NCBI GenBank assembly: GCA_963742305.1 | Contig: CAVULN010000016.1 | Coordinates: 248,001-312,000, forward strand | Reading direction: 5' to 3' | Source of the DNA: Roseiarcus sp963742305 | GTDB taxonomy: Bacteria; Pseudomonadota; Alphaproteobacteria; Rhizobiales; Beijerinckiaceae | DNA: 64,000 bases | In this document: piece after piece, positions 53,166 to 62,021 of the stretch | How the letters are laid out: each line of letters begins with the position of its first letter | How positions within the stretch are numbered: position 1 is the first letter of the stretch | Notes under the pieces: generated by a model | Database searches by the model: none | What the model saw: the letters and a program-made list of their open reading frames with translations, nothing else | Told to the model about the DNA's origin: nothing | Translations under genes and position numbers: made by a program

Positions 53166-55585
53166 ACGATGCCCCCACTCCGACCTCGCTCGAGCGCGCC
53201 GAGAAACTGCAGGGCCTAGGCTGCAAGCGCAAGCGTGTCGAAGACGTGCGCTTCACCCAGGGGCGCGGCAATTACATCGACGACATCAAGCTGCCGGGCA
53301 TGCTGCACGGCGACTTTCATCGCTCGAGCCATGCTCACGCGCGCATCGTCAAGATCGATACGTCGAAGGCCAAGGCCGTGCCCGGAGTTGTCGCGGTCCT
53401 GACTGCCGAGGACCTGAAAGGCGTCAATCTCGCCTGGATGCCCACCCTCGCCGGCGACGTCCAGATGGTGCTCGCCGACGGCAAGGTCCTGTTCCAGAAT
53501 CAGGAGATCGCCTTCGTCGTCGCGACCGACCGCTATGTCGCAGCCGACGCCGCCGACCTCGTCGAGGTCGAGTATGAAGCGCTTCCGGTCATCGTCGACC
53601 CGTTCAAGGCAATGGCGCCGGACGCGCCGGTCCTGCGCGAGGACATCAAGGACAAGAAGGACGGCGCTCACGGACCGCGCCAGCATCCCAACCACATCTT
53701 CAACTGGCAGGTCGGCGACCGGGAGTTGACCGACGCCGCCTTCCAGAAGGCGGAAGTCGCGACCAGGGACCTCTTGAGCTACCAGCGTGTCCATCCTTGT
53801 CCGCTCGAGACCTGCCAGTGCGTCGTCAGCTTCAACAAGATCACCGGCGATTTGACGATCTACGGCACGTTCCAGGCGCCGCATGTCATCCGTACCGTCG
53901 TCGCGCTGATCGCGAGTTTGCCCGAGCAGAAGATTCACGTGATCTCTCCCGACATTGGCGGCGGCTTCGGCAACAAGGTCGGCGCCTATCCGGGCTATAT
54001 CTGCGCGGCGGTCGCCTCGATCGTGACCGGGCTTCCGGTCAAATGGGTCGAGGACCGGATCGAGAACCTCTCCACCACCTCGTTTGCGCGCGACTACCAC
54101 ATGACGACGGAGATCGCTGCAACTCGCGAAGGGCGGGTGACGGGCTTGCGCGTGCACATCCTCGCCGACCACGGCGCGTTCGACGCCTGCGCCGATCCGT
54201 CGAAATGGCCGGCGGGCTTCTCCAACATCGTCACCGGTTCCTACGACTTCCCGGTCGCGCATCTTTCGGTCGACGGGGTCTACACCAACAAGGCGCCGGG
54301 CGGCGTCGCCTATCGCTGCTCGTTCCGGGTGACCGAAGTCGCCTATGCGATCGAGCGCGCGATGGACATCATGGCGCAAAAGGTCGGCCTCGACCCGGTC
54401 GACTTCCGGATGAAGAATTTCATCAGGCGCGAGCAGTTTCCCTATCATTCCGCGCTCGGCTGGGAATACGATTCGGGCGACTATCCGACCGCGATGCAGA
54501 AGGTGGTCGACGCCGTCGGCTACCGAAAGTTGCGCGAAGAGCAGAAGGCGAAGCAGGAGGCTTTCAAGCGCGGCGAGACCCGCGAACTCATGGGGATCGG
54601 CGTCTCCTTCTTCACCGAGATCGTCGGCGCGGGCCCGTCGAAGAATTGCGACATCCTTGGCATCGCGATGTTCGATTCCTGTGAGATCCGCATCCATCCG
54701 ACGGGTAAGGGGATCGCGCGCGTGGGCACGAAGAGCCAGGGGCAGGGCCATGAGACGACGTGGGCCCAGATCATCGCCAGCGAGATCGGAATCCCCGCCG
54801 ACGACATTGCGGTCGAGGAGGGCAACACCGACACCGCGCCTTACGGCCTCGGCACCTACGGCTCGCGCTCCACTCCGGTCGCTGGCGCCGCGATCGCCAT
54901 GGCCGCTCGCAAGATCAAGGCGAAAGCGCAGATGATCGCCGCCTACAAGCTCGAAGTGCACGAGGACGATCTCGAATGGGACGTCGACCGGTTCCGCGTC
55001 AAGGGCAATCCGGAGAAGTTCGAGACCATGAGCGCACTGGCCTGGGCCGCCTATAACAGGGTCCCTCCCGGCATGGAGCCGGGCCTCGAGGCGGTGAGCT
55101 ACTATGATCCGCCGAACATGACCTATCCGTTTGGCGCCTATATCTGCGTGATGGACATCGACGTCGACACCGGCGTCCATAAGGTGAGGCGGTTCTATGC
55201 TCTCGATGACTGCGGCACGCGCATCAACCCTATGATCATCGAGGGCCAGGTGCACGGCGGCCTGACCGAGGGTTACGCGATCGCGATGGGTCAGGAGATC
55301 GCCTACGACGCCGACGGCAACGTCAAGGGCGCATCGTTCCTGGACTATTTCCTGCCGACCGCGGTCGAGACGCCGCGCTGGGAGACGGACTACACGGTGA
55401 CGCCCTCGCCGCATCATCCAATCGGCGCCAAGGGCGTCGGCGAGAGCCCGAATGTCGGCAGCGTGCCCTGCTTCGCCAACGCGGTGAACGATGCGTTCAA
55501 GTTCGTGGGTTCGACTCACATTCCCATGCCCCATGACGCCTATCGCGTCTGGCAGGCGGCGCATGACCTCGGATTGCACGCCTAG
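53162..55585 (+). CDS. coxL: Aerobic CO dehydrogenase, large Mo-Cu subunit, form I
   Basis: CoxL binds the molybdopterin-cytosine cofactor and the Cu ion that oxidise CO to CO2. The 807-residue product has GGVAYRCSFRVTEVAYAIER: the AYRCSFR loop with Cys near residue 386 is diagnostic for genuine (form I) CO dehydrogenase rather than the form II/other hydroxylases. PDIGGGFGNKVG, the Q-rich GTKSQGQGHETTWAQI and the C-terminal GAKGVGESPN with the catalytic Glu are also present. The start is ATG 53162, overlapping coxS. CoxMSL assemble as a dimer of trimers on the cytoplasmic membrane face. Confidence 0.97.
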   Translation: MNDAPTPTSLERAEKLQGLGCKRKRVEDVRFTQGRGNYIDDIKLPGMLHGDFHRSSHAHARIVKIDTSKAKAVPGVVAVLTAEDLKGVNLAWMPTLAGDVQMVLADGKVLFQNQEIAFVVATDRYVAADAADLVEVEYEALPVIVDPFKAMAPDAPVLREDIKDKKDGAHGPRQHPNHIFNWQVGDRELTDAAFQKAEVATRDLLSYQRVHPCPLETCQCVVSFNKITGDLTIYGTFQAPHVIRTVVALIASLPEQKIHVISPDIGGGFGNKVGAYPGYICAAVASIVTGLPVKWVEDRIENLSTTSFARDYHMTTEIAATREGRVTGLRVHILADHGAFDACADPSKWPAGFSNIVTGSYDFPVAHLSVDGVYTNKAPGGVAYRCSFRVTEVAYAIERAMDIMAQKVGLDPVDFRMKNFIRREQFPYHSALGWEYDSGDYPTAMQKVVDAVGYRKLREEQKAKQEAFKRGETRELMGIGVSFFTEIVGAGPSKNCDILGIAMFDSCEIRIHPTGKGIARVGTKSQGQGHETTWAQIIASEIGIPADDIAVEEGNTDTAPYGLGTYGSRSTPVAGAAIAMAARKIKAKAQMIAAYKLEVHEDDLEWDVDRFRVKGNPEKFETMSALAWAAYNRVPPGMEPGLEAVSYYDPPNMTYPFGAYICVMDIDVDTGVHKVRRFYALDDCGTRINPMIIEGQVHGGLTEGYAIAMGQEIAYDADGNVKGASFLDYFLPTAVETPRWETDYTVTPSPHHPIGAKGVGESPNVGSVPCFANAVNDAFKFVGSTHIPMPHDAYRVWQAAHDLGLHA

Positions 55586-55588
55586 CTC

Positions 55589-55665
55589 CCTTTTCCCTCC
55601 GGGAGAAGGTGGGCGCGCGAAGACGTGGCCGGATGGGGGCCCGTTCTTCCCGCGAGCGGGGAGAA
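55589..55665. repeat. Two small hairpins between coxL and coxD
   Basis: CCTTTTCCC-TCC-GGGAGAAGG (55589-55609, one G-T pair) and CTTCCCGC-GA-GCGGGGAG (55646-55663, extendable by two A-T pairs) lie in the 98-base spacer. They resemble the hairpins at 40084-40188, so this is a repeat family; in the cox operon they may modulate the ratio of structural to maturation proteins. Confidence 0.5.
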
Positions 55666-55683
55666 GGACGGCGCGAAGCTCAG

Positions 55684-56574
55684 ATGTCTGATGAGCGCAT
55701 CCCGCGCGAAGCAATCGCGGCGCGTCTCGCGGAGGTCGGCTACGTCGCGGACCGCGACCTCGCGACCGCGCTCTGGATGATGGATTACCTCAAGCGCCCC
55801 CTACTGATCGAGGGCGAGGCGGGGGTCGGCAAGACTGAGGTCGCCAAGGCGCTCGCGGCCGTGCACGGGTCAGAGCTCATTCGCATGCAGTGCTACGAGG
55901 GGCTCGACGCAAGCTCGGCGCTCTACGAATGGAACTATCAGCGCCAGCTCCTGGCGATCAAGGCGCGCGAGGGGTCAGGGGCCGCCGCCTCCGAGATCGA
56001 GGCGCAGATCTTTTCCGAAGCCTATCTGCTCGAGCGGCCGCTGCTCAAAGCCATCCGGCGGAAGACGCCGCCGGTCTTGCTGGTCGACGAGGTCGACCGC
56101 GCCGACGAGGAGTTCGAGGCGTTCCTGCTCGAGCTTTTGTCGGATTTCCAGGTGACGATCCCCGAATTCGGCGTCATCGCGGCGCTGTCGATCCCGCGGG
56201 TCGTTCTGACTTCCAACGCGACCCGCGAATTGTCGGACGCGCTCAGGCGCCGCTGCCTCTATCACTATCTCGACTTTCCTGACGTCGATCGCGAGGCGGC
56301 GATCCTGCTCAATCGCCAGCCCGGCCTCGATGCGAATTTCGCCCTGCAGGTCGCGCGTATGGTGGGAATGCTGCGCCAGGAGGACCTGAAGAAGGTTCCC
56401 GGCGTCGCCGAAACGCTCGACTGGGCGGCGACGCTTGCCGGCCTCGAGATCAGGGATCTGCGGGATGCGCCGGAGATCGTCCATGCGACGCTTATCGCGC
56501 TCTTGAAGACGCGCGAGGATCGCGCAGCGATCGGCCCGGAGACGACGGGCAGGCTCGTCGGCCAAGTCGCGTGA
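55684..56574 (+). CDS. coxD: AAA+ MoxR-type ATPase CoxD
   Basis: CoxD is the ATPase that helps insert sulfur and copper into the CO dehydrogenase active site. The 296-residue product has Walker A GEAGVGKTEVAKAL (about residues 43-50), RMQCYEGLDASSALYEWNY, Walker B PVLLVDEVDRADEEFE and VLTSNATRELSDALRRRC (sensor and arginine finger), matching the known CoxD length. It lies 98 bases after coxL, then coxE follows after 13 bases. Confidence 0.93.
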   Translation: MSDERIPREAIAARLAEVGYVADRDLATALWMMDYLKRPLLIEGEAGVGKTEVAKALAAVHGSELIRMQCYEGLDASSALYEWNYQRQLLAIKAREGSGAAASEIEAQIFSEAYLLERPLLKAIRRKTPPVLLVDEVDRADEEFEAFLLELLSDFQVTIPEFGVIAALSIPRVVLTSNATRELSDALRRRCLYHYLDFPDVDREAAILLNRQPGLDANFALQVARMVGMLRQEDLKKVPGVAETLDWAATLAGLEIRDLRDAPEIVHATLIALLKTREDRAAIGPETTGRLVGQVA

Positions 56575-56587
56575 GGGGCGCCGCGTG

Positions 56588-57781
56588 ATGGGCGCGCATG
56601 GCTTCGACGCTGAAGCGCCCGGACCAGGCCTCGCGATGCGCAGGCGCCTTGCCGGCTTTGTCGCCACGTTGCGCGAGGCGGGTTTCGCCGCCGGGCAAAC
56701 GGAGGCGCAGGATGCGGCGCGGCTGATGTTAAGTCCGATGGCCGAGAGGCCCGAACGTCTCCGCGCCGCGATGCGAGCCCTGTTCGCGTCGCGCCGGGCT
56801 GAAGTGACCCGCTTCGACGAATTGTTCGACGCATTCTGGCGGGGCCGGGGCGTCAGGCGCGCGGTTAGGATCGACGCCGAGGCTCTCGCCGCCCGCTCGC
56901 CCCGGCGGTTCCCGCAAGGCCCGGGCGCGCACGGCCCGCCGCAGGGCTCAAACCAGATCGGCGGGGCGCTTGGTTCCGAGGGGGCTTCAGGAGAGGGCGG
57001 GGGGCGGCGCGGCGGAGCGTCGGCGCGGGAGGCGATGTCCAGGAAGGACATCGCGGCGTTCGCAGGCGAGGAAGATCGCGCCCGGGCCGCCGAGATCGCC
57101 GAACGCTTCGCGCGGGCGATGCGAACTAGGCTCACCCGCCGGGAGCGGGCCCGCCGGCGCGGCCGGCGGCTCGACCTGCGCGCGACGATCCGGCTCAGCG
57201 TCGCGCATGGCGGCGAACCGCTCGATCTCACGTTCCGCCGCCGCAAGATCAAGCCGCTGAGACTCGTCGCGCTTCTGGACGCCTCGGGCTCGATGGAGCC
57301 TTACGTCTCGTTCTTCACCCGCTTCCTGCACGCGCTCGCCCAGGCTTTTCGCGAATCCGAGGCGTTTCTGTTTCATACGCGGCTCGCGCATGTGTCGTCC
57401 GCGCTGAAGGAGCGCGATCCGGCGCGCGCGCTCGACCGGCTGGCGCTGATGGCGGCCGGCGTCGGCGGCGGCACGAAAATCGGCGAGTGCCTGGCGGCGT
57501 TCAATCGCGCGCACGCGAGGCGCGTCATCCATTCGCGCACCTGCGTGATGATCCTGTCGGATGGCTACGACACCGGGCCGCCGGAATTGCTGTCATCGGC
57601 GATGCGCGAATTGAGGCGCCGCTGCAAGCGCATCGTCTGGCTCAATCCGCTGACCGGCCGGGAGGGCTTCGAGCCCAACGCGCGTGGCATGCGGGCGGCG
57701 CTGCCGCACCTCGACCTGTTCGCGCCCGCGCATAGCCTCGAGAGCCTAGCGGCGCTCGAGCCTTATCTGGCGAGGATATGA
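56588..57781 (+). CDS. coxE: von Willebrand A domain protein CoxE
   Basis: CoxE partners the CoxD ATPase in maturation of CO dehydrogenase. The 397-residue product has an N-terminal helical region (LAGFVATLREAGFAAGQTEA, residues 20-40), a Gly-rich low-complexity linker (about 105-145), then a vWA domain with MIDAS motif LLDASGSMEPYVSF (about 233-241), GTKIGECLAAFNR and ILSDGYDTGPPE. ATG 56588 follows GTG 56585, which could also be used. Its stop overlaps coxF by four bases. Confidence 0.9.
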   Translation: MGAHGFDAEAPGPGLAMRRRLAGFVATLREAGFAAGQTEAQDAARLMLSPMAERPERLRAAMRALFASRRAEVTRFDELFDAFWRGRGVRRAVRIDAEALAARSPRRFPQGPGAHGPPQGSNQIGGALGSEGASGEGGGRRGGASAREAMSRKDIAAFAGEEDRARAAEIAERFARAMRTRLTRRERARRRGRRLDLRATIRLSVAHGGEPLDLTFRRRKIKPLRLVALLDASGSMEPYVSFFTRFLHALAQAFRESEAFLFHTRLAHVSSALKERDPARALDRLALMAAGVGGGTKIGECLAAFNRAHARRVIHSRTCVMILSDGYDTGPPELLSSAMRELRRRCKRIVWLNPLTGREGFEPNARGMRAALPHLDLFAPAHSLESLAALEPYLARI

Positions 57782-58617
57782 TGGACGTCATCGAAGAGGC
57801 GGCTCTGCGCCAGGCCCGCGGCCAGGCGTTTGCGCTCGCCACGGTCGTTCGCACGATCTCCGTCACCGCCGCGAAGGCGGGCGCCAAGGCCCTGATCGCT
57901 CCGGACGGATCGGTCGAGGAAGGCTGGATCGGCGGCGGGTGCGCGCGCGCCGCGGTCATCAAGGCGGCGCGCCAATGCCTGGCTGACGGCCGGTCGCGGC
58001 TCGTCTCGATTGCGCCCAGGGACGCGCTCGCCGAACTCGGGGCGGCGGCGGGCGAGGAGCGCGGCGGGGTCTTCTACGCCAGGAATTCCTGTCCGAGTCA
58101 GGGAACGATGGACATCTTCATCGAGCCGGTGCTGCCGAGCCCGCGCCTTTTGATCCTCGGCGCTTCGCCCGTCGCCGTGGCGCTTGCGCGCCTCGCGCCC
58201 GCGATGGGCTTCGCGGTGGCCGTCGCCGCGGCGCAGGAGGAGCATCGGCGATTCGAACCCGGCGTTTCCCGTTTCGGAAGCGCGTCGCCTCCGAAGGAGG
58301 CCGGCGAGGGGGCCTATGTCGTCGTTTCGACCCAGGGCGCCGGCGACCGCGCCGCGCTGAAAAGCGCTGCCGGCATGGAGGCGCGCTATCGCGCCTTCGT
58401 CGGCTCGCGCCGAAAGGCCGCGACCCTCAAGCGCGAACTCGTGAATGAGGGCGTGTCCGAAGACGCGCTCGCCAGGATCAAGGCCCCCGCAGGGCTCGAC
58501 ATCTCGGCCATCTCAGCGGATGAGATCGCGCTTTCGATCCTCGCGGAAATAATCGCCACGCGCCGCGGGCCGCAGCGCGCGCCGGTTGAAGACGCGGCCA
58601 GCCATCGTGAAGGATAG
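57778..58617 (+). CDS. coxF: XdhC/CoxF family molybdenum-hydroxylase maturation protein
   Basis: The 279-residue protein has the XdhC_CoxI opening ATVVRTISVTAAKAGAKALI, GWIGGGCARAAVIKAA (residues 48-63) and a C-terminal Rossmann domain (RLLILGASPVAVALARLAP, VVVSTQGAGDRAALKSA, FVGSRRKAATLKREL). Relatives deliver or load the molybdenum cofactor into xanthine-dehydrogenase-like enzymes. The size equals CoxF of known carboxydotrophs. It ends the plus-strand cox series in this window; coxG-type genes are not seen after it. Confidence 0.9.
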   Translation: MMDVIEEAALRQARGQAFALATVVRTISVTAAKAGAKALIAPDGSVEEGWIGGGCARAAVIKAARQCLADGRSRLVSIAPRDALAELGAAAGEERGGVFYARNSCPSQGTMDIFIEPVLPSPRLLILGASPVAVALARLAPAMGFAVAVAAAQEEHRRFEPGVSRFGSASPPKEAGEGAYVVVSTQGAGDRAALKSAAGMEARYRAFVGSRRKAATLKRELVNEGVSEDALARIKAPAGLDISAISADEIALSILAEIIATRRGPQRAPVEDAASHREG

Positions 58618-58648
58618 CGACTGGCCTTGAGCCTGCCCGCGGCATGGC

Positions 58649-59821
58649 TCACCAGTCCGCGACCGTGCCGTCGTCGAGTACCGCGTTGACGGCATGCGGC
58701 GTCTCGGGCTCGAAGGGATGGCGCGCGCATTCGTCCATGTCCACGTCGATCCCGAGCCCCGGCGCGGTCGGAACCTGCCAGAATCCGTCGATCATCTCGA
58801 TCGGTCCGTGCACGACGTCGAAATACCAAGGAACGGCGCCGACCATTTCCTCCTGGATCACGTGGTTTGACGTGGACACCGCAAAGTGCAGCGCGGCCAC
58901 GCCGGCAATCGGCCCGAGCGGATTGTGGGGAGCGACGCCGATCCCCGCGGCCTCGGCCATGGCGGCGATTTTCTTGGCCTCCCACAAGCCGCCGCAATGG
59001 CAGATGTCGGGCTGCGCGATGCTGATCGCGCGATGACGGAAGAGTTCGTCGAACTCGGCGAGGTCGACAAGACGCTCGCCGGTGGCGATCGGAACGGTCG
59101 TCTTCGAGGTCACTTCGCGAAGCCCGAGGGAATCGCCGGGCGGCAGCACCTCCTCGACGAACATCGGCCGCGCGGGCTCAAGGGCGCCGATATAGGCCAG
59201 CGCCGCGCTCGTGGAGGCAGGCCGTCCGTGGAAATCGACCATGATCTCGACATCCGGCCCGACGGCGTCGCGCAACGCGCTCATCATGCGCGCTGTGCGA
59301 TCCACCTGAGGCAGCAGCGCGCTATAGTGGGTGTAGGGGATGATGACCACCTTCATCGCCCGATAGCCGCGCGCCAGAACCTGATGCGCGCGCTCCACGA
59401 GTTCTTTCGCCAATTCGGTCTCATAGACCGCGCGCATGTCGCCAAGGCCGAGATGGGTATAGACTCGCACACGGTCGCGCGCCTGCCCCCCGAGCAGTCT
59501 CCACACCGGAACGGACAGCGACTTGCCCAGAATATCCCACAGCGCGATTTCGATTCCGGAAATCGCGCTCATCCCTATGACCCCAAGGCGCCAGAAGCTG
59601 TGCTTCTTCATGATCCGCACGAGCTTTTCGATGTCGCGCGGATCGCGGCCGATGACGAGCGGCGCGAGGTCCTCGATCGCCCCCGCGACGGCGCGCGTTT
59701 TCCATTCGAGCGTCGCCTCGCCCCAGCCGACGAGGCCTGGCTCGTCGGTCTCGACGCGCACGAAGATCCAGTTGCGCATCTCCGCGTGCACGATGACCGT
59801 GCCAATGTCGGCGATCTTCAC
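58649..59821 (-). CDS. Mandelate racemase / galactonate dehydratase family protein (enolase superfamily)
   Basis: The GTG-started (59821) 390-residue protein has the enolase-superfamily set: Lys in RAMKVVIIPY, metal ligands EIMVDFHG, FVEEVLPPGD and IATGERL, an Asp in QPDICHCGGL and His in VAPHNPLGPIA. These suit an acid-sugar dehydratase such as galactonate dehydratase. The N-terminal IADIGTVIVHAEMRNWIFVR and GLVGWGEATLEWKTRAV fit the capping domain. Sugar identity is unknown. It converges on coxF. Confidence 0.88.
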   Translation of the reverse strand: MKIADIGTVIVHAEMRNWIFVRVETDEPGLVGWGEATLEWKTRAVAGAIEDLAPLVIGRDPRDIEKLVRIMKKHSFWRLGVIGMSAISGIEIALWDILGKSLSVPVWRLLGGQARDRVRVYTHLGLGDMRAVYETELAKELVERAHQVLARGYRAMKVVIIPYTHYSALLPQVDRTARMMSALRDAVGPDVEIMVDFHGRPASTSAALAYIGALEPARPMFVEEVLPPGDSLGLREVTSKTTVPIATGERLVDLAEFDELFRHRAISIAQPDICHCGGLWEAKKIAAMAEAAGIGVAPHNPLGPIAGVAALHFAVSTSNHVIQEEMVGAVPWYFDVVHGPIEMIDGFWQVPTAPGLGIDVDMDECARHPFEPETPHAVNAVLDDGTVADW

Positions 59822-60059
59822 ACCATTTCTCCCAGCCCTTCGGCGCGCGGGCTTACCCGTATCGTCGCGCCTCTTGCCGGGCAATGGTCTCCGCCGCGAT
59901 CCCTGCTGGCGCCGAGCGAAGTTCAGGGCTCGTCGGTATGGGTGGGGGAACGCCGCGGATATGACCGCACAGACGGCAGGATAGCCGCCGCCTTGATCAC
60001 TTTAACGGGAACGCAACCGGTGTCGCGCCTGACCCTGAAGGGGCCGGGCGCGGCCGCGC

Positions 60060-60290
60060 TCACACCAGCGTGATCAGCTTCCAGCCGCCCCAGACGACAA
60101 GGGCCACGACCATAAGAACGAAGAGGCTGAAGGTGAACAGCTCGCGTCCCGGATGCGCGGTCGGCGGAAAGTCAAAATCATCGTCAGAAAAGTGCAGGTT
60201 GCTTTCAGAATCACGCGCAGCATCGGAGTCGCGCAACGCGTCGACGGAAGAATGCAGTGCACGTCTCGCGCCAAAAGCAATGTGGGCCAT
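60060..60290 (-). CDS. Small tail-anchored membrane protein, 76 residues
   Basis: ATG 60290 follows GGAGGAACGC, a strong ribosome site. The product MAHIAFGARRALHSSVDALR has an acidic middle (DSESNLHFSDDDFDFPP) and a C-terminal transmembrane helix (FTFSLFVLMVVALVVWGGWK). The layout suggests a cytoplasmic acidic domain held at the membrane. A TAGGTA/TACCTA motif lies 121-140 bases upstream. No family is recognised. Confidence 0.7.
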   Translation of the reverse strand: MAHIAFGARRALHSSVDALRDSDAARDSESNLHFSDDDFDFPPTAHPGRELFTFSLFVLMVVALVVWGGWKLITLV

Positions 60291-60410
60291 GCGTTCCTCC
60301 AGGGAATTCCCCACATCTAATGATCGTGACACCAAAAAAGTTCCCCGCTCCTGCCGGCCCTCGAATAGTCGCCGCCAATTCCTTCGCCGCCCAAATAATC
60401 CGGCGGCTTC

Positions 60411-60430
60411 TAGGTATTAGTTCGTACCTA
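60411..60430. promoter_or_regulatory. Inverted motif C (TAGGTA-N8-TACCTA)
   Basis: TAGGTATTAGTTCGTACCTA shares both half sites with 42395 and 45261 but has an eight-base spacer. It lies 121-140 bases before the start at 60290. A perfect palindrome AACATATATGTT follows at 60457-60468. The region 60291-60662 holds no gene that I can support. Confidence 0.4.
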
Positions 60431-60662
60431 ACAACTGAGGCCGGGGCGTGGCAACTAACATATATGTTGAGAATCCGATTTCGGACAAGCCGGCGCCCGG
60501 GTCGACATCAGCTGAAGCAGCGCTTTGGGCGCGCACAGCACAGTTGCCTTGTGGATAATTCTCTCCGCAGGTAGCCGGCGCCTCGGTTTCGGCCAGAGAC
60601 TGCGCCCAAACCGATCCGTGAAATGTGCGCGCGCCAGGAAGCCGCCTGGCTCAGGCCTCACT

Positions 60663-61958
60663 TCAGGGGGCGTGGCTTATCCGCCGCGGGGCAGCGGGCG
60701 TGGGCGCGTCCGCGGACGCCTCCGGCGCCGGCTCCCAGCCAAAAACGCTGCGCCCGCCGAAGGAATGGGAGAGCCGCAGCTCCCCGGCGATCACATCCGC
60801 AACGGGTGGCTCGGGGCTCAATCCTTCGAGCCGCCTTGCCTCATCGTCAAGGCGCCTGAGCGCCCCGAGTTTGTCGTCGTTCCCAAGCTTCGCCTTTTGC
60901 ACCGCCGTCTTCATGACCCTGATCGTCTCGTCATAGACCTTGAGCGGCACAGGGAACGGATGGCGGTCCTTGCCGCCATGGGCGAAGGAGAAGCGCGCCG
61001 GATCGGCGAACCGGCAGGGAGCGCCGTGCACCACCTCGGCCACCATCGCCAGCGCCCGCACGGTGCGGGCGCCGACGCCGGGAACGAGAAGCAGTTCGGC
61101 GAAGTCGGCCGGCCCCCGGTTTGCAGCCGCGGCAAAGCTCGCGTGCAGGCGCGGCGCCACGACATCGCTCGCGCGCACGTCGTGATGGGCGGGCATGACG
61201 AGATGCGGCAGGGTGAGCTGGAGCGGATCGGGCAGGGCAGGCTTCTGGTTCGCCCCGATGGCGCCGAGTTCGCGCGCGAGGCCATCCGGCCCCAGCACGT
61301 GCAGAAGCTCGAGCTGGGCTCGTCTGGACCGGTCCGCGCGCCGGTCGGCGAGGTTCACGATCTCGCCCTGGCGGACGCCCTCGATTGCCGCGTGCGGCTC
61401 GTCGACGAAGCTCTTGAGACCCTCCGACAGCCAGTGGTAGCGGCGGGCCGTACGGCTCGAGCCGTTCATGCCCTGCTGGACAACCGCCCAGCGACCGTCG
61501 TCGGTGACGATGAAGCCATGCAGATAGAGGTCAAAGCCATCCTGGACGGCGGCGCTATCGACCTTCGCCACCAGGCGGCTGGCGTCGGCGAGCGCGGAAC
61601 CGTCGATTCCGACCCGCTCCCCGATCGCCGCGAGCTCGAGCGGCGTCTTGCGCGAATGTCTTCCGCGCCCTCCGCAGACATGGACGCCGAGTTCGCCCGA
61701 CAGGGGCTCGAGGCCGCGCTTGAGCGCGCCGATCACGCTCGTGGTGACGCCCGAGGAATGCCAGTCCATCCCCATGACCGCGCCGAAGGCCTGAAACCAG
61801 AACGGGTGAGCGAGACGGCGCAAGAACTCGTCGCGGCCGTAAGCGTGGATGATCGCCTCGCTGATCGCCGCGCCGAGGCGGGTCATGCGCTCCGCGAGCC
61901 ATGAAGGGACGCGCCCGCCGTGGAGCGGCAGATCGGCGCTTCCTGCTCGACGGGGCAT
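60663..61958 (-). CDS. DUF763 family protein
   Basis: The 431-residue product begins MPRRAGSADLPLHGGRVPSW, the mark of DUF763, has HPFWFQAFGAVMGMDWHSSG, and a helix-hairpin-helix motif ELLLVPGVGARTVRALAM (about residues 290-307), which suggests DNA binding. The family is widespread and little studied; a nuclease or recombination role has been guessed from the HhH. It is followed by a separate OmpR-type regulator gene upstream on the same strand. Confidence 0.88.
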   Translation of the reverse strand: MPRRAGSADLPLHGGRVPSWLAERMTRLGAAISEAIIHAYGRDEFLRRLAHPFWFQAFGAVMGMDWHSSGVTTSVIGALKRGLEPLSGELGVHVCGGRGRHSRKTPLELAAIGERVGIDGSALADASRLVAKVDSAAVQDGFDLYLHGFIVTDDGRWAVVQQGMNGSSRTARRYHWLSEGLKSFVDEPHAAIEGVRQGEIVNLADRRADRSRRAQLELLHVLGPDGLARELGAIGANQKPALPDPLQLTLPHLVMPAHHDVRASDVVAPRLHASFAAAANRGPADFAELLLVPGVGARTVRALAMVAEVVHGAPCRFADPARFSFAHGGKDRHPFPVPLKVYDETIRVMKTAVQKAKLGNDDKLGALRRLDDEARRLEGLSPEPPVADVIAGELRLSHSFGGRSVFGWEPAPEASADAPTPAAPRRISHAP

Positions 61959-62021
61959 GCGTTGACCTGAAGACTCACGCGCTCTCAGAAGCGGGTGGAC
62001 GAGCCTAGCAGGCGCCAGGAC

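Noticed and set aside
53216..55714. Minus-strand frame of 832 residues opposite coxL
   Set aside because: Antisense shadow of coxL.
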